From contig JBOIEE010000215.1 of NCBI GenBank assembly GCA_050740975.1, positions 1 to 9,577 of the forward strand: a stretch of 9,577 nt of DNA. Direction: 5' to 3'. A model generated the notes under the pieces. The model saw nothing but the letters and a program-made list of their open reading frames with translations, was not told where the DNA came from and searched no databases. Positions 1 through 6,343 of this stretch are shown one piece after another. Within the stretch, counting starts at the first letter, position 1. Every line of letters begins with the position of its first letter. The stretch comes from JBOHHR01 sp050740975 (lineage in GTDB: Bacteria > Pseudomonadota > Gammaproteobacteria > JBOHHR01). The translations under genes were made by a program, and so were the position numbers.

Positions 1-328
1 TGAGCGAGACCTTGGCCTCTTGTTCGATTTTCTTGGCCGCCCCGACCTTGACCCTAAGATCAGCAAACTGGGCCTGGGAGATAAGCCCGTTGGCCAGAAG
101 CACGTCGAGTAGATCCTGATCCTGAGCCGGAAGCGGGCGATCGATTGCCGCCTTTTCTTTCTCTGCCCGCCCCTTACGGAGCGCTTGGTATTGGTCGTCT
201 GTGATTAGCTTGTTGTGGCGCAAGATCTCAAGCAGCGCGTCATCCGCCCGCGCGGCCACAGAGCCAGCGAGCAACACGAGCACAGCGACCAACAGCTTTT
301 TTTGGAATTGAACGAATGCAGTCCCCAT
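1..328 (-). CDS. N-terminal part of a porin-like outer-membrane protein (partial, runs off left edge)
   Basis: The reading frame opens at ATG 328-326 on the minus strand and stays open for 109 codons to the window edge, so the C-terminal part is missing. A strong ribosome-binding site (GGGGGG, minus strand, at 335-340) lies 6 bases before the start. Residues 1-28 look like a signal peptide: basic KK, a hydrophobic VAVLVLLAGSVA core, then ARA before DDALL. The mature part begins with two similar units, LLEILRHNKLITDDQYQAL (about residues 32-50) and LLDVLLANGLISQAQFADL (about 70-88), each followed by a charged helical stretch rich in K, E and A. Such 'LL..L..NG.I...Q...L' units are typical of the N-terminus of phosphate/polyphosphate-selective porins (OprP/OprO family). 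The barrel itself is outside the window, so the porin call rests on the signal peptide and these units. The gene is divergent from the tungstate transporter, which suggests oxyanion passage across the outer membrane; that role is inference. Confidence 0.6.
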   Translation of the reverse strand, partial: MGTAFVQFQKKLLVAVLVLLAGSVAARADDALLEILRHNKLITDDQYQALRKGRAEKEKAAIDRPLPAQDQDLLDVLLANGLISQAQFADLRVKVGAAKKIEQEAKVSL

Positions 329-353
329 CGCGTACCCCCCTTTATGATTCTTG

Positions 354-363
354 ATGCATATAT
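354..363 (+). repeat. ATGCATATAT direct repeat, copy 1 (porin side)
   Basis: The decamer ATGCATATAT occurs here and again at 428-437, the two copies being 74 bases apart (start to start) in the 118-base divergent region. This copy lies 26 bases upstream of the porin start codon. Its position downstream of the predicted porin promoter would suit an operator, but an AT-rich stretch can give such repeats by chance. Confidence 0.4.
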
Positions 364-384
364 AGACATTTGCGAACCCCATGC

Positions 385-413
385 TTAATAATACATTGGT
401 TTTGATATAGCAA
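385..413 (-). promoter_or_regulatory. Putative sigma70-type promoter for the minus-strand porin gene
   Basis: On the minus strand, TTGCTA (408-413) and TATTAA (385-390) are separated by exactly 17 bases, a reasonable -35/-10 pair about 57 bases upstream of the porin start. The surrounding 329-446 region is much more AT-rich than the rest of the window. A matching plus-strand promoter for tupB is less clear: TTGATA at 402-407 could be a -35, but no good -10 follows at normal spacing. This is motif matching only. Confidence 0.35.
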
Positions 414-427
414 AATTATGTTATTCT

Positions 428-437
428 ATGCATATAT
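428..437 (+). repeat. ATGCATATAT direct repeat, copy 2 (tupB side)
   Basis: This is the second exact copy of the decamer, ending 9 bases before the tupB start codon. It sits where a ribosome-binding site would be expected, and no purine-rich site is visible there. A protein bound here could block transcription start or early elongation of tupBCA. Molybdate and tungstate regulators of the ModE/TunR type bind AT-rich TATA-containing palindromes, but this repeat is not a clear match to their known sites. Confidence 0.4.
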
Positions 438-446
438 GAAATCCTC

Positions 447-1136
447 ATGCCCGAGATCGCCCAGGCTTTCAGCACAGCGCTAACGCTTATCCTCGGCGGG
501 GACCCGAACCTGGCGGAGGTGGTGTTGCTGTCATTGCGGGTCAGCCTGAGTGCCGTCTTTATCGCCACGCTCATCGGCTTCCCCTTAGGAGCGGTGCTTG
601 CTGTGAGCCGCTTTCCCGGCCGCAAGCTCCTAGTCGTGCTTCTCAACGCCCTGATGGGACTGCCGCCGGTGGTGGTCGGGCTGGTGGTCTATCTGTTCTT
701 GTCTCGTTCTGGCCCCCTGGGTTCCTGGGGGCTGCTGTTTACACCCACAGCGATGATCATCGCCCAAACGGTCTTAGTCACACCGATCGTCGGTGCCCTG
801 ACGAGACAGACGGTTCAAGATCTCTGGTCGGAGTACGAAGAGCAGTTGCGCTCCCTGGGCGCCAGCACCACCACGGCGCTTCTTACCTTGCTTTGGGAAG
901 GCCGCGTGAGCTTACTCACGGCGGTGTTAGCCGGGTTTGGGCGCGCTGTCGCCGAGGTGGGTGCGGTGCTCATCGTTGGTGGCAATCTCGCCCACGCAAC
1001 CCGGGTGATGACCACTTCGATCGCCTTAGAAACCGCTAAGGGGAACCTAGAGCTGGCGCTCGCGCTCGGAATCGTGCTGATTGCACTTGCGGTGCTCATC
1101 AATGCGACAGTCTATTTCACGCGTCAAATCAGCTAG
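447..1136 (+). CDS. tupB: Tungstate ABC transporter permease TupB
   Basis: This 229-residue integral membrane protein is the inner-membrane channel for tungstate import with TupA and TupC. It has several hydrophobic segments, e.g. around residues 36-55, 62-86, 100-118, 156-178 and 203-224. The EAA-type cytoplasmic loop that docks on the ATPase is visible at about residues 131-150 (EEQLRSLGASTTTALLTLLW), followed by a conserved GRAVAEVGAVLIVGGN stretch characteristic of the TupB/ModB-like group. Length is normal for TupB. ATG 447 is the first start in frame and gives the expected N-terminus (an amphipathic helix, then a GGDPNL turn), although no convincing Shine-Dalgarno precedes it. It overlaps the start of the ATPase gene, so the two are probably translationally coupled. 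The identity as tungstate rather than sulfate or molybdate permease is supported mainly by the neighbouring TupA. Confidence 0.85.
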   Translation: MPEIAQAFSTALTLILGGDPNLAEVVLLSLRVSLSAVFIATLIGFPLGAVLAVSRFPGRKLLVVLLNALMGLPPVVVGLVVYLFLSRSGPLGSWGLLFTPTAMIIAQTVLVTPIVGALTRQTVQDLWSEYEEQLRSLGASTTTALLTLLWEGRVSLLTAVLAGFGRAVAEVGAVLIVGGNLAHATRVMTTSIALETAKGNLELALALGIVLIALAVLINATVYFTRQIS

Positions 1137-1905
1137 CGGTTTGCAGCCTCTGGCTTTGGAGCAGGCGGCTTATGTCCAAGGGACGATTAGCCCTACCATC
1201 CTTCCGCTGCGCTTGGTGGACGTGTGCTACGAAACAGGTGGGCAAAGCCTGCTGCATGATCTCTCCTTTAGCCTCCAGGGTGGGGACGTCAGCGTGATCC
1301 TCGGGCCTAACGGCGCGGGCAAGAGTCTGCTGCTTAAGCTTTGTCATGGTGTAATCGAGCCCACGCGCGGACAACGGCTGTGGGAGGGACCCGATGCCGC
1401 GCGCGCTTCCCAGCGCCAAGCGATGATGTTTCAGCGCCCCGTAGTGCTGCGGCGCTCTGTCTCCGCCAACATCGCTTATGCGCTGCGTCTGCGCAAAATG
1501 CCGGGGAGCGAACGCACCGCGCGCCTCAAACAGGTACTTGAGTTAACCGGTCTCGCCCCTCTCGCGCACCGCCACGCACGGGTGCTTTCGGGCGGGGAGC
1601 AGCAGCGGCTCGCCCTGGCCCGGGCTTGGGCAACACAACCCGAAGTGCTGTTTCTCGATGAGCCGACCGCAAATCTTGATCCGGCTGCAACTCGCGCTGT
1701 TGAAGAACTCATCACTACCATTCGCTCTTCTGGGGTCAAAATAGTCATGACCACCCATGATCTCGGTCAGGCACGGCGGCTGGCGGATGAAGTGCTGTTC
1801 CTACACCATGGACGGCTTACCGAGCGGGGCGACGCAGAGCCCTTTTTTCACCAGCCGGCGACCCTCGAGGCTCACGCCTTTATCAGAGGCGAGTTGCTCT
1901 GGTAA
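1102..1905 (+). CDS. tupC: Tungstate ABC transporter ATP-binding protein TupC
   Basis: This ATPase drives tungstate import through TupB. All ABC motifs are visible (numbered from ATG 1102, 267 residues): Walker A GPNGAGKS at 68-75, Q-loop MMFQRP with Q111, signature LSGGEQQRL from 162, Walker B VLFLDEP from 182, D-loop NLD, and the switch histidine in TTHD (H219). The start is uncertain. ATG 1102 overlaps tupB by 35 bases, an earlier TTG lies at 1081, and another TTG at 1141 falls just after the tupB stop. The conserved domain begins only near residue 34 (LPLRLVDVCY), so the first ~30 residues may not all be translated. The chain ends soon after the ABC core, without the extra regulatory domain found in many molybdate or sulfate ATPases, as is usual for TupC. 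Confidence 0.85.
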   Translation: MRQSISRVKSASGLQPLALEQAAYVQGTISPTILPLRLVDVCYETGGQSLLHDLSFSLQGGDVSVILGPNGAGKSLLLKLCHGVIEPTRGQRLWEGPDAARASQRQAMMFQRPVVLRRSVSANIAYALRLRKMPGSERTARLKQVLELTGLAPLAHRHARVLSGGEQQRLALARAWATQPEVLFLDEPTANLDPAATRAVEELITTIRSSGVKIVMTTHDLGQARRLADEVLFLHHGRLTERGDAEPFFHQPATLEAHAFIRGELLW

Positions 1906-1953
1906 GCGAACGGGCGATCTTTAACCGTAATACACAATTAACGGAGGAAACCC

Positions 1954-2784
1954 ATGCGACAATTGCGGCGTAGCGCTTGTTCTCTGATTTTCGCGGCGGC
2001 ACTGATTCTCGTCCTGCCAGTCGCCCCCGCGGAGTCGATCATCCTTGCTTCCACTACCTCAACTCAAGCCTCGGGTTTTTTCGATTACTTCCTTCCAATT
2101 TTCAAACAGAAGACCGGGACTGAGGTGCAGGTCGTTGCCGTCGGTACCGGACAAGCGCTGAAGCTGGCTGAAAAGGGCGACGCGGATGTGCTCCTGGTAC
2201 ACGACAAGGCGGGTGAGCTCAAATTCGTCAAACAAGGTTACGGGATCGACCGCCGCGAGGTGATGTATAACGATTTCGTGCTCGTTGGTCCAAAGACGGA
2301 TCCCGCCGGTGTGCGGGGCCTCAAGGACGCCGTTCGGAGCCTTAAGAAGATCGCCGACGCTAAAGCCCTGTTCCTCTCCCGCGGCGATGATAGCGGTACC
2401 CACCGGATGGAGTTGCGTCTATGGGACCAGGTGCGCGTTGACGTCAAGAGCGCTTCCGGGACATGGTACAAAGATCTCGGGGCCGGGATGGGCGCCACCC
2501 TCAACACCGCCGCGGGCCTAAACGGTTATACTTTATCGGATCGCGCGACTTGGCTCACTTTTAAAAACCGCGCCGATCTCGATCTGTTGGTCCAGGGCGA
2601 CCCCCAACTGTTTAACCAGTACAGTGTCATTCTGGTCAACCCCGAGCGGCACAAGCACGTAAAAAAACAAGCCGGACGTGCCTTCATGGATTTTATGACC
2701 TCTCCGGAAGGACAACGAGCGATAGCAGCGTACACCGTGGATGGCCAAACGCTATTTAATCCCAATGCAAGCGATCACCGATGA
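1954..2784 (+). CDS. tupA: Tungstate-binding periplasmic protein TupA
   Basis: TupA captures tungstate in the periplasm and delivers it to TupBC. A strong GGAGGAA site at 1942-1948 precedes ATG 1954. Residues 1-26 form a signal peptide (basic RQLRR, hydrophobic core, APA before ESII). Two family hallmarks are present: the TTSTQ oxyanion-binding motif at 34-38 and GDDSGTHRMEL from about 144. At 276 residues it has the usual length, and its C-terminus (YTVDGQTLFNPNA) looks intact. The gene follows tupC after a 48-base gap and is last in the operon. In most tup operons the binding-protein gene comes first. Its own strong ribosome-binding site would allow higher production than the two membrane partners. 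No terminator is visible; an IS remnant starts directly after the stop. Confidence 0.9.
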   Translation: MRQLRRSACSLIFAAALILVLPVAPAESIILASTTSTQASGFFDYFLPIFKQKTGTEVQVVAVGTGQALKLAEKGDADVLLVHDKAGELKFVKQGYGIDRREVMYNDFVLVGPKTDPAGVRGLKDAVRSLKKIADAKALFLSRGDDSGTHRMELRLWDQVRVDVKSASGTWYKDLGAGMGATLNTAAGLNGYTLSDRATWLTFKNRADLDLLVQGDPQLFNQYSVILVNPERHKHVKKQAGRAFMDFMTSPEGQRAIAAYTVDGQTLFNPNASDHR

Positions 2785-2790
2785 GCAATT

Positions 2791-3230
2791 GACGGACACT
2801 TCCTTCACTTTTATAGCAGGGTGCTGCGGATCTGGCGTGCCAATGGCCTCAAGCCCCATTTGGTCGAGACCTTCAAGGTCTCGCGTGACCCGCAATGTGT
2901 CGAGAAGCTCGAAGACATTGTCGGACTGTATTTGTCGCCCCCTGAGCATGCGCTGGTGCTGTGTTGCGATGAGAAGAGTCGGGTTCAAGCGCTGGAGCGA
3001 ACCCAGCCTGGGTTGCCCTTGAGAGGGGCCGTGCGGCGACGCTGACCCAGGACCACAAACGTCATGGCACAACGACCCTGTTCGCCGCCCTGAACACGTT
3101 CGACGGCTCGGTCATTGCCCGCTGTGATAGTCGTCACCGTCACCACGAATGGCTTACCTTCTTGTATCAGATTGACCGGGAAACCCCCAAGGACAAAGCA
3201 CTGCATCTGATTTTCGACAACTACGCCATT
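2791..3230 (+). pseudogene. IS630-family transposase remnant, frameshifted and truncated at both ends
   Basis: Two adjacent frames together read like the middle of an IS630-type DDE transposase. The first (to about 3023) gives RVLRIWRANGLKPH and later CCDEKSRVQALERTQPGLPL. The second (from 3027) gives GRAATLTQDHKRHGTTTLFA and ends in DRETPKDKALHLIFDNYA. A one-base deletion near 3021-3026 explains the switch: restoring an A (TTGAAGAGG for TTGAGAGG) would rejoin the frames as LPLKRGR. The first catalytic Asp (DEKS, codon 2968) and the second (FDNYA, codon 3216) remain. The third catalytic acidic residue, the C-terminal third and most of the N-terminal DNA-binding region are gone. No terminal inverted repeats or TA duplication were found. 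The product cannot be active. It sits between tupA and the histidine operon, immediately after the tupA stop. Confidence 0.8.
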
Positions 3231-3250
3231 GCCGCTCTGCAATATGTACC

Positions 3251-3270
3251 CTGTAACGGGCTGTAACGGG
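3251..3270 (+). repeat. Exact tandem duplication of CTGTAACGGG
   Basis: The decamer CTGTAACGGG occurs twice back to back, at 3251-3260 and 3261-3270. It lies about 20 bases after recognisable transposase homology ends and 115 bases before hisA. It may be slippage, a scar from the deletion that truncated the IS, or a regulatory repeat; nothing in the sequence decides. The rest of 3231-3385, the hisA leader, contains no gene that I can see and no strong promoter match. Confidence 0.6.
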
Positions 3271-3385
3271 TTATCGCTAACATTTTCATTGCGACATTGT
3301 GTTACCATGATTAGCTGAGGGCTGTTCGGTATTTCGCATTTGTGGATCCCCACTTTGATACCAGCCAAGTAAGCTGACTATCACC

Positions 3386-4138
3386 ATGGAGCTGATCCCC
3401 GCTATCGATCTCAAGGGTGGCAAATGCGTTCGCCTGCGCCAGGGACGAATGCATGAGCATACGGTATATTCCGGAGACCCGGTGGCCATGGCACAGCACT
3501 GGCTAGATGTCGGCGCAAAGCGCCTTCATCTGATCGATTTGGATGGGGCCGTGCGTGGCAAGCCAATGAACATGAAGGTGATCCGGGACATCGTCCAGCG
3601 GTCGCCCGGGATCCTCGTGCAAGTGGGGGGCGGCATTCGCGACGAAGATACGATACAAACCTATCTGGACGCTGGCGTGACCTATGTGATCATCGGCACC
3701 AAAGCGGTCACCTCTCCGCATTTCGTAGCGGACGCTTGTCTGGAATTTCCAAACCACATCATCGTTGGCTTGGACACGCGAGACGGTAAGGTCGCCATAG
3801 AGGGTTGGTCAAAGTTATCGCACCACGACCCGCTGTACCTTGCGCAACAATTCGAACAAGATGGTGTGGCTGCTATCGTATACACCGACATCAGCCGCGA
3901 TGGAATGCTGGATGGAGTAAACATCGAGGCAACGCTGGCTTTGGCCAGACCACTCACGATCCCCGTCATTGCTTCAGGGGGGATCCGCGATCTCGATGAC
4001 ATACGTGCCTTGTGCGCGGTTGAGCACGAGGGTATCAACGCGGCGATCGCCGGGCGTGCCCTGTATGAGGGGACATTGGACTTTGCACAGGCTCAGAAGC
4101 TCGCTCAATCAACGGTGGGAGACGGTGGGGCTAGCTAA
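3386..4138 (+). CDS. hisA: HisA, phosphoribosylformimino-AICAR phosphate isomerase
   Basis: HisA carries out the Amadori isomerisation of ProFAR to PRFAR, the fourth step of histidine synthesis, in the cytoplasm. The 250-residue protein is a full-length (beta/alpha)8 barrel of normal size. The catalytic Asp pair is in place: D8 in LIPAIDLKGGKCVRL and D130 in IIVGLDTRDGK. The two phosphate-binding half-barrel motifs are clear (VQVGGGIRDEDT near 79-89 and VIASGGIRDLDD near 194-205). The ATG 3386 start matches the family N-terminus exactly, although no strong Shine-Dalgarno precedes it. It is the first gene of a hisA-F-I-E run. In related bacteria hisB and hisH normally precede hisA; here an IS remnant and the tup operon are found instead. 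Its 3' end overlaps hisF by 14 bases. Confidence 0.97.
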   Translation: MELIPAIDLKGGKCVRLRQGRMHEHTVYSGDPVAMAQHWLDVGAKRLHLIDLDGAVRGKPMNMKVIRDIVQRSPGILVQVGGGIRDEDTIQTYLDAGVTYVIIGTKAVTSPHFVADACLEFPNHIIVGLDTRDGKVAIEGWSKLSHHDPLYLAQQFEQDGVAAIVYTDISRDGMLDGVNIEATLALARPLTIPVIASGGIRDLDDIRALCAVEHEGINAAIAGRALYEGTLDFAQAQKLAQSTVGDGGAS

Positions 4139-4889
4139 ACGGGTGATCCCATGCCTGGACGTCGACGCCGGCCGGGTGGTAAAGGGGGTCAAGTTTGTCG
4201 ATATGCGCGATGCCGGGGATCCGGTGGAGATCGCGCGGCGTTACGATGAGCAAGGAGCCGATGAGCTGGCTTTTCTTGACATAACAGCCAGCAGCGATGA
4301 ACGGGATACACTGCTTCACGTTGTGGAAGCAGTCGGTGAGCAGGTGTTTATTCCCCTGACCGTGGGTGGTGGGATCCGCACCGTAGGCGATATCCGGCGT
4401 ATGCTAAATGCTGGCGCGGACAAAGTAGGCATCAATACCGCGGCCGTGCGCAATCCCGAGTTCGTTGCCGAGGCGGCCAGCCGATTCGGATCGCAATGCA
4501 TCGTGGTGGCGGTAGATGGCAGGCGGGTTAACGATGAGCCTCTGCGCTGGGAGATCTTTACCCATGGGGGGCGTCAGCCTACGGGAATCGAGGCGGTGGA
4601 ATGGTGCGTGCGCATGGCCAAGCATGGCGCGGGGGAATTATTGCTTACCAGTATGGACCGGGACGGGACCCGAGATGGATTTGATTTGCAGCTCACCCGA
4701 TCCGTTAGCGAGGCGGTAGCTATTCCCGTGATCGCCTCGGGCGGCGTAGGGAGGTTACAAGATCTGGTGGACGGCATTACCATCGGCAGGGCGGACGCGG
4801 TGTTGGCGGCCAGCATTTTCCATTTCGCCGAGCATACGGTGCAAGAAGCGAAGGCCTATATGGCGGCCGCGGGTATAGAGGTTCGGTGA
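4125..4889 (+). CDS. hisF: HisF, imidazole glycerol phosphate synthase cyclase subunit
   Basis: HisF joins PRFAR with ammonia, supplied by the glutaminase HisH, to give imidazole glycerol phosphate and AICAR. The start is taken as GTG 4125, giving VGLAKRVIPCLDVDAG at the N-terminus and 254 residues, the family's normal length. A longer upstream frame exists but only repeats hisA sequence out of frame. Catalytic aspartates are D12 (PCLD) and D131 (VAVDGRR). Phosphate loops GGGIRTVGD (81-89) and ASGGVGRLQDL (204-214) are intact, as is the DITASSDER segment. The GTG lies inside the last 14 bases of hisA, with GGGAG at 4117-4121, so translation is probably coupled to hisA. HisH is not in this window and must be encoded elsewhere. 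Confidence 0.96.
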   Translation: MGLAKRVIPCLDVDAGRVVKGVKFVDMRDAGDPVEIARRYDEQGADELAFLDITASSDERDTLLHVVEAVGEQVFIPLTVGGGIRTVGDIRRMLNAGADKVGINTAAVRNPEFVAEAASRFGSQCIVVAVDGRRVNDEPLRWEIFTHGGRQPTGIEAVEWCVRMAKHGAGELLLTSMDRDGTRDGFDLQLTRSVSEAVAIPVIASGGVGRLQDLVDGITIGRADAVLAASIFHFAEHTVQEAKAYMAAAGIEVR

Positions 4890-4891
4890 AG

Positions 4892-5290
4892 ATGCCGCAT
4901 AGCGTTTGGTTAGACCAACTGCGCTGGAACGATGAGGGGCTGATACCGGCTGTAGCCCAAGAATACGTGAGCGGCAAGGTCCTTATGCTGGCATGGATGA
5001 ATCGGGAAGCGCTGCGCCGTACCGTGGAAGAAGGCTACGCTGTCTACTGGTCACGTTCGCGAGACCGATTGTGGAAAAAAGGGGAAGAGTCCGGTCATGT
5101 GCAGCGGGTGCGAGAGCTCAGGCTGGATTGCGATAACGACGCGGTGCTGTTGCTGGTCGAGCAACAGGGCGGGGTTGCGTGTCACACTGGTCGCGAAAGT
5201 TGCTTTTTTCAGTATCTAGAAGATGGCTTATGGAAAGTCACTGACCCGGTCGTCAAACAACCCCGTCAGATGTACCATTCTCACGAATGA
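4892..5290 (+). CDS. hisI: HisI, phosphoribosyl-AMP cyclohydrolase
   Basis: HisI opens the purine ring of phosphoribosyl-AMP, the third step of histidine synthesis, as a Zn/Mg-dependent cytoplasmic enzyme. It is a stand-alone cyclohydrolase, not the HisIE fusion of enterics. The metal sites are visible (132 residues from ATG 4892): the LDCDND cluster with D79, C80, D81 and D83, and the CHTGRESCFF motif with C97 and C104. WNDEGLIPAVAQ near the N-terminus and SRDRLWKKGEESGH are also family signatures. A GTG at 4886 overlaps the hisF stop (GTGA) and would add two residues. ATG 4892 was chosen because the AGAGG at 4877-4881 is better spaced for it. Either way the gene is coupled to hisF. Confidence 0.95.
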   Translation: MPHSVWLDQLRWNDEGLIPAVAQEYVSGKVLMLAWMNREALRRTVEEGYAVYWSRSRDRLWKKGEESGHVQRVRELRLDCDNDAVLLLVEQQGGVACHTGRESCFFQYLEDGLWKVTDPVVKQPRQMYHSHE

Positions 5291-5291
5291 A

Positions 5292-5615
5292 ATGGAAGAA
5301 ATCCTGTCACGCTTGTCTAAGCTGATCGAAGAGCGATCGCACGCCGATCCGGGAAGCTCTTACGTGGCTAGCTTGGCGCACAAAGGCCTGGACGCCGTTT
5401 TGCAAAAAGTCGGTGAAGAAGCCACCGAGACGATACTCGCCGCGAAAGGAGGAGATCGCAAACAAATCGTGCACGAAACCGCGGATCTGTGGTTCCACAC
5501 CTTGGTGATGCTGCAGCAACTCGGCCTGAGCTCGGAAGCCGTTCTGGCGGAACTGGCCACGAGGTTCAGGCGCTCGGGCTTGGAAGAAAAGGCGACGCGT
5601 GCTCGCGATGGTTGA
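5292..5615 (+). CDS. hisE: HisE, phosphoribosyl-ATP pyrophosphatase
   Basis: HisE hydrolyses phosphoribosyl-ATP to phosphoribosyl-AMP and pyrophosphate, the second step of histidine synthesis, just before HisI. From ATG 5292 it has 107 residues, normal for a stand-alone HisE. The all-alpha NTP-pyrophosphatase metal motif is clear: KVGEEATETILAAKGGDRKQ followed by HETADLWFHTLVML, which supplies the conserved E..E and E..D ligands. The start lies one base after the hisI stop. An in-frame extension back to 5223 would run through hisI sequence and lacks family similarity. No ribosome-binding site is visible, so translation probably depends on ribosomes finishing hisI. After hisE come 121 bases without a gene and then tatA, a common gammaproteobacterial arrangement. 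Confidence 0.94.
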   Translation: MEEILSRLSKLIEERSHADPGSSYVASLAHKGLDAVLQKVGEEATETILAAKGGDRKQIVHETADLWFHTLVMLQQLGLSSEAVLAELATRFRRSGLEEKATRARDG

Positions 5616-5736
5616 TTGAGCTGAGGTGAAAAAAGGTTTGCTCTCGCGTACTTCGTGCAAAGCGTTTCGCGTTGTGACAGACGGGCAGCTGGAATTCTTT
5701 TCGGCGCCCTGATTTTTAACAGCGGGGTTCGGAATT

Positions 5737-5976
5737 ATGGGCTTTAGCGTAACGGAATTGTTAATCATATTGTTTATCGTGGTCTTATTGTTCGGGACCA
5801 AGAAGCTTAAAAACATCGGTGGTGACCTCGGCGGCGCGATCAAGAGTTTTCGTGGTGCCATGCGTGATGCCGATGAGAACGATACTCCGCCTGCTCCACC
5901 AAGGGTAAGCTACGACCTACCGAGCGATCCGGTGGATCAGGAATCGAATTCGAAGTCGGAAAAAGACCGCGTTTAA
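5737..5976 (+). CDS. tatA: TatA, pore-forming subunit of the twin-arginine translocase
   Basis: TatA polymerises to allow folded proteins across the inner membrane. The 79-residue protein has one N-terminal membrane helix (about 5-20, ELLIILFIVVLLFG), the hinge FGTKKL at 19-24, and the amphipathic helix NIGGDLGGAIKSFRGAM (26-42) with conserved F38. An acidic, disordered tail follows. Residue E7 stands where E. coli TatA has Q8. The protein is separated from TatB by sequence: TatA has FGTKKL, whereas TatB has LGPDRLP. A GGGG at 5724-5727 is the likely ribosome-binding site. The gene heads tatABC, after the histidine genes; the 121 bases before it may hold a promoter, but I found no convincing match. 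Confidence 0.95.
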   Translation: MGFSVTELLIILFIVVLLFGTKKLKNIGGDLGGAIKSFRGAMRDADENDTPPAPPRVSYDLPSDPVDQESNSKSEKDRV

Positions 5977-5986
5977 AAGTCGTCCA

Positions 5987-6343
5987 ATGTTCGATATCGG
6001 CTTTTGGGAGCTGGTGCTGGTTGGCGTTGTCGCGCTCTTAGTCCTTGGTCCAGACCGCCTGCCTGAAGCGGCCCGCACCGCCGGATTGTGGGTCAGCCGA
6101 GCGCGTCGCGCTGTGGGGGCCTTGCGGGCGGAAATCGAACGTGAAGTGGAGCTGGGCGAACTGAAGCGCTTGGAGCGGGAAGCCAACGCCGGGCTGCGCG
6201 ATCTGGTCGACGAAACGCGGGCCAGCGTACAGACCAAGGCTCCTTCCCTTCAAGCAGCACCGGAACTGACGAAAAAAGAACCGGGTGTAACTTCCGAGGA
6301 CGAGCTTCGCATCGATGGTGAATCAAAGCCCTCCGCCCAATAA
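5987..6343 (+). CDS. tatB: TatB, receptor subunit of the twin-arginine translocase
   Basis: TatB pairs with TatC to recognise twin-arginine signal peptides. The 118-residue chain starts with MFDIGFWELVLV, carrying the conserved E8 of the membrane helix (about 6-20), followed by the LGPDRLPEAAR hinge at 20-30 and a long amphipathic, charged helix to about residue 80. The tail is polar, rich in K, E and P. The gene begins 10 bases after tatA, with a weak ribosome-binding site, and its 3' end overlaps tatC by 29 bases. Length is a little short of the E. coli protein but normal for the family, whose tail varies. Confidence 0.93.
   Translation: MFDIGFWELVLVGVVALLVLGPDRLPEAARTAGLWVSRARRAVGALRAEIEREVELGELKRLEREANAGLRDLVDETRASVQTKAPSLQAAPELTKKEPGVTSEDELRIDGESKPSAQ

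Noticed and set aside
436..483. 15-codon open frame (ATG 436 to TAA 483) overlapping the tupB start as a leader peptide
   Set aside because: No ribosome-binding site, no regulatory codon run and no associated attenuator; it is most likely a chance frame.
2785..3385. An intact mobile element with terminal inverted repeats
   Set aside because: No inverted repeats or flanking TA duplication could be matched, and the transposase is truncated at both ends, so only a remnant is reported.
3969..4124. N-terminal extension of HisF to 3969
   Set aside because: It is the out-of-frame reading of hisA. GTG 4125 gives the family's N-terminus and normal length.
5223..5291. N-terminal extension of HisE
   Set aside because: The 23 extra codons lie within hisI and do not resemble HisE; ATG 5292 gives the normal start.
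5307..5861. 184-codon minus-strand frame across hisE and tatA
   Set aside because: It is an antisense shadow of two well-supported genes and its product has no recognisable domain.
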